From Sipunculus nudus (Eukaryota; Annelida; Sipuncula; Golfingiida; Sipunculidae), in the NCBI GenBank assembly GCA_026874595.1, contig CM049321.1:22871979-22935978 (forward strand): DNA of 64,000 nucleotides, given 5' to 3'. Shown piece after piece: positions 61,091 through 64,000 of the stretch (its first letter is position 1; the number at the start of each line of letters is the position of its first letter). Made by a program: the position numbers and the translations under genes. The notes under the pieces were generated by a model. That model ran no database searches. It worked only from the letters and a program-made list of their open reading frames with translations, and was not told where the DNA came from.

Positions 61091-61546
61091 CATGGAGAGT
61101 GCCTTGATTAGTTTAGTACTATTTGTACAATACATGTAAAATAAATATGTTTATATTATTCATAGGGATTCCCCATGTCAAACGGGAGTATGACCAAAGC
61201 TACATGTTACTTAATTTTGTTTACTAGCCTTCCTTAATGCCGACACACGATTTGTGACATCCAGGTTTTAGTCTACATGCAAAATGTAAGGCCCTATCAG
61301 TATTTAATGAATTTTTGTCAGAGCCTGTCAAGGTATTACAAGAGGAAAGTACTTCTAGGACAGTGTGAAGGTTAAAATCTATATGTAAAAGGGATTAGAG
61401 ACAAATGATCCCGTTGAATTTGTGTAAAACAGTGAAATTTCGTGATTGTGAACGTCTCTCTGTTGTGTATTTTTTTTTCTCTTTTTTTTGTGTAAGACAA
61501 TTGATAAGTGGTGCAAATGTGTAAAGGGGAGGGGTTACCAACTTAC

Positions 61547-61570
61547 GTATTGCCTGCTGTTTCATTTTTG
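61547..61570 (-). CDS. Possible 24-base mini-exon of the membrane-protein gene
   Basis: Bounded by an AAAAATAG acceptor (weak) and a strong GTAAGT donor. It is symmetric phase 1-1 and would encode KMKQQAI plus split codons. Its basic content resembles the other mini-exons, but the weak acceptor keeps confidence low. Confidence 0.2.
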
Positions 61571-62036
61571 CTATTTTTAAAGACCTTAAGTTAAAGAGCC
61601 AAACATATAGCACTAGAGGGCGAACTCCTTGATTTAATCTGGACGCACCACCTTGTTCCGCTCCTTCTTCAAATAACATCTTACAGATAAAGGAATATCT
61701 AACTATTAAGTCTTAATATAATAAAAAACTTAGTTTAGAGATGAGAAGGTAAATGATTTGAAACAAAATTGATATATTTTATCAAATTTACTTTAATGAT
61801 ACCACTATTTAACAAACAAAATACGATTCCTCTTTATATATTTAATTGCACGCTGATGGGACGCTGATCGTACAAGAAAAATAGCAAGAAAAATGGCAGA
61901 TGGACACTTTTAACGAAATCATAAGATTGGGTTTTTTAGACTAGTTGCTGGGGCAGGAGTGACATGGCCCTAAATAAGCCGGATCCTCTGTACACGTGTG
62001 ACGTCACAACACATGAGAAAACGTGATCTGACTTGC

Positions 62037-62117
62037 CTGGAGTTGTTTCTGATTCAATGAAGAGTGGAAGAATAATGGGACGGTCGGTCTTCTTCTTCAG
62101 CGTTCTCTTCTTGGTTC
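62037..62117 (-). CDS. Probable 81-base exon of the membrane-protein gene, basic segment
   Basis: Acceptor ATTACTATCCAG and a GC-type donor, CCAG|GCAAGT. In phase 1-1 it is open throughout: TKKRTLKKKTDRPIILPLFI then ESETTP. The exon joins in frame to the terminal membrane exon (split codon GAA). The preceding intron sequence is nearly repeated beside the exon at 62887-62934. Lys/Arg-rich, no known domain. Confidence 0.35.
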
Positions 62118-62886
62118 CTGGATAGTAATGCATGCGTCAAATTAAGAACACCTACGGTTGCATGTGCCAAATACCTAAATCAAGTTACCTTTCACGTGTT
62201 CATATACAAACTTTATTATGACATCCTTTGGTACATATGCAACTTAGGCAAATTAGGAAATCAATCATAGTGTCTAAAAATACATGTTCATGGAAGGGAA
62301 TACGATTATGTTATCTAAATCATAAAAGAAATATTCATTCTTAGGGATTTATCACTTTAAGAAACAGAGGTTATAAGTTACTATATTTTTTCTAATAGGG
62401 GGGCTGAGAAACTCTAGCATAATATGTCAATGTGACCTGCTGAACCACTCGGCTGCACTACGATTGCTCACACAGACCTGATGATAAATCGTTACAACAT
62501 ACATCTTTGTTGGACCATATGGCAGACATATTTCGGAAAATTAAAAAAAAAGTTTGTAGAATTTACGTTTAGATATGACATTGATGTTGGCCAGTTAAGA
62601 CATTATACTCCACAGTGAAACAAGTGTTGTCATGCATTTTATTTGAAAGACCAAGAAAGAGGGAGGTAGATGGTAGGAGTGAGAACTGTTCTGCAGATAA
62701 GAAAACAGAAGAAATGCAGTTGAAAACTTCCTCATCAGCCCTTAGAGACAAAATCTGTTAAGAACAGGAAAGATTACTTAGATTTCAGGTAGCTTAAGGC
62801 AGAAGAAAATGTAAAATGTACAGCTAACAATCGACAAGAAAGAGATTTTTTTGTCAATAACTGACGACACAGTTACTCCAGATTAC

Positions 62887-62934
62887 CAGTGGGACGGTCG
62901 ATCATCTCTTTCTTCGGCCTCCCCTTCATGATTC
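62887..62934 (-). CDS. Probable 48-base exon, paralog of the exon at 62037
   Basis: Acceptor TTACTATTCAG and donor ACTG|GTAATC. In phase 1-1 it reads IMKGRPKKEMIDRPT. The shared GACGGTCG (plus-strand view), the acceptor and about 120 bases of flanking intron show it arose by local duplication with the 62037 exon. Confidence 0.35.
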
Positions 62935-64000
62935 CTGAATAGTAATGCATGCGTCAAATAATGTACACATACGGTTGCATTTGCCATATACCTTAATCAA
63001 GTTACTTTTCTAGATCCCATATACAAACTTAATTATGCCTTCCTTTGATACAAATGCCTTTAGGTTGGCACTGGAATCTTAAATTATACTTAATTTCTGA
63101 TTAATTCCTGGAAACATCTGACTGGTAAAGAGGCCAAAGGGAATCAAGAAAAATTTACAACAAGCAATCTATCAACAGCAACAGGCATACTACGGACAGG
63201 CAATGATCTCAAAACATTTCTCTTTGACACGTATGAATAAGTTATGGCCAGACTGTAAATTCGACCAAACTGCACTAAGTGTCAAATAAAACGTTCAGAG
63301 TAAAATATATGGCCAACACAGGTCATACGAGGTTATGACCTCGGAACGTCAACTCCCAAGTGCTATGTGGTCAAACACAGATTTTGCGACGTCTGTCTGC
63401 TTTAGAGGATCGTTATATGAACTGGGCACACAAGCTTTAGTCTGTATGCAAAATGGTAGGCCATATCAGGAGTTTAGGGATTTTTATGAGCTTGATGAGA
63501 GGATACAAGAGGACTTCGAGGACAGTGTGAAGGTTAGAATCTATATGTAGAGAGGGATTAGAGACAAATGGTCCCGTATCGTCATAGTACCGGATGAATA
63601 CTCTGAGCTTGACTGCACTTTAATCCCCAAATCTTAGTAAGATACATGGATTTATATTTAATATCATGACCAATATTAGGTCTTAATCTGATTAGAAACT
63701 TAGTTTAGAGATGAGAAGCTAAAATGATTTGAAAATAATATATTGTATTAATTTTAATCCAATGATACTGCTATTTCCAAAATTTCCCAATATGATATTC
63801 TTTTATATTTTAATGTACGCTGATCGGACGCCAATCCTACCAGAAGTCACAAGAGAAATCGTAGTTTGTCACTGGTGGTCGTGCGCAATTTTTTTTAATG
63901 ATGGTTCCAAAAATTGTTTTTTTGGACTAGTCGCGAGGGCAGGCGATCGCAGCTCAGGTGTGACATGGGCAGTTAATAGGCCGGGTCCTCGGTACGCGTG

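Larger units (their letters stand above)
61270..64000 (-). repeat. Locally duplicated exon/intron segments
   Basis: Three pairings are visible on the plus strand. 61285-61420 matches 63447-63580 (CAGTGTGAAGGTTA(A/G)AATCT, GGGATTAGAGACAAATG). 61700-61990 matches 63665-63985 (AACTTAGTTTAGAGATGAGA, ACTAGT, TAGGCCGGGTCCT / TAAGCCGGATCCT). 62080-62235 matches 62893-63060 (AGTAATGCATGCGTCAAAT, CGGTTGCAT, AATCAAGTTAC). This implies repeat units of one or two kilobases with internal deletions, continuing past the right edge. Confidence 0.7.

Noticed and set aside
63335-63550. Plus-strand 71-codon frame with a plausible-looking acidic peptide
   Set aside because: It lies in duplicated intronic DNA; the matching copy at 61285-61400 is not open over the same region.

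Overview
The window looks like animal nuclear DNA, most probably from a bivalve or related mollusc. It is AT-rich, with multi-exon genes bounded by canonical GT/AG splice sites, long introns, tRNA-derived SINEs, MITE-like elements with inverted termini, minisatellites and many (TA)n and poly(G)/poly(C) tracts. The bivalve call rests on the overall repeat style, notably a dispersed repeat with ATGCCCCCGCC ends, and on recognisable animal protein families. It is an inference, because no species marker is present. No bacterial, organellar or viral gene blocks were seen.

Layout. 1-1817: last two coding exons of mitochondrial ribosomal protein L10 (+). 1930-5620: a degenerate tandem repeat interrupted by a 1.5 kb element with GC-rich inverted ends. 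6815-9013: a tandem duplication whose second copy carries a 459 bp MITE. 11000-11900: the repeat of 1930-5620 in the opposite orientation. 15225-15640: a compact gene for a two-helix membrane protein (-) with a clear promoter. 21964-22734: the 3' part of a Golgi carbohydrate sulfotransferase gene (-). 24167-25265: a 34 bp minisatellite. 25266-34129: no supported gene.

The centre is a head-to-head pair of paralogous genes for membrane-anchored SPFH (band 7/prohibitin-like) proteins. One is on the minus strand (7 coding exons, 307 aa, 34130-41684, with a probable 5' non-coding exon near 45.4 kb). The other is on the plus strand (8 coding exons, 406 aa, 45725-57686). All splice phases join without interruption in both models. 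Both proteins have a single N-terminal membrane helix, an SPFH domain and an Ala/Lys/Glu-rich helical tail. The plus-strand protein also has a roughly 65-residue N-terminal extension and a six-cysteine insert. Their introns hold several MITEs, a CCAAT-palindrome element, a solo LTR and a duplicated 5' splice site.

57690-64000 holds more SINEs and the 3' end of a minus-strand membrane-protein gene, whose last exon follows small phase-symmetric exons lying in locally duplicated DNA.

The genes do not form an obvious pathway. The SPFH pair is the only functional cluster. The most unusual material is that pair, a set of MITE families sharing TTTCCAT-type ends and three-base TTA/TAA target duplications, and the duplicated mini-exons at the right edge.
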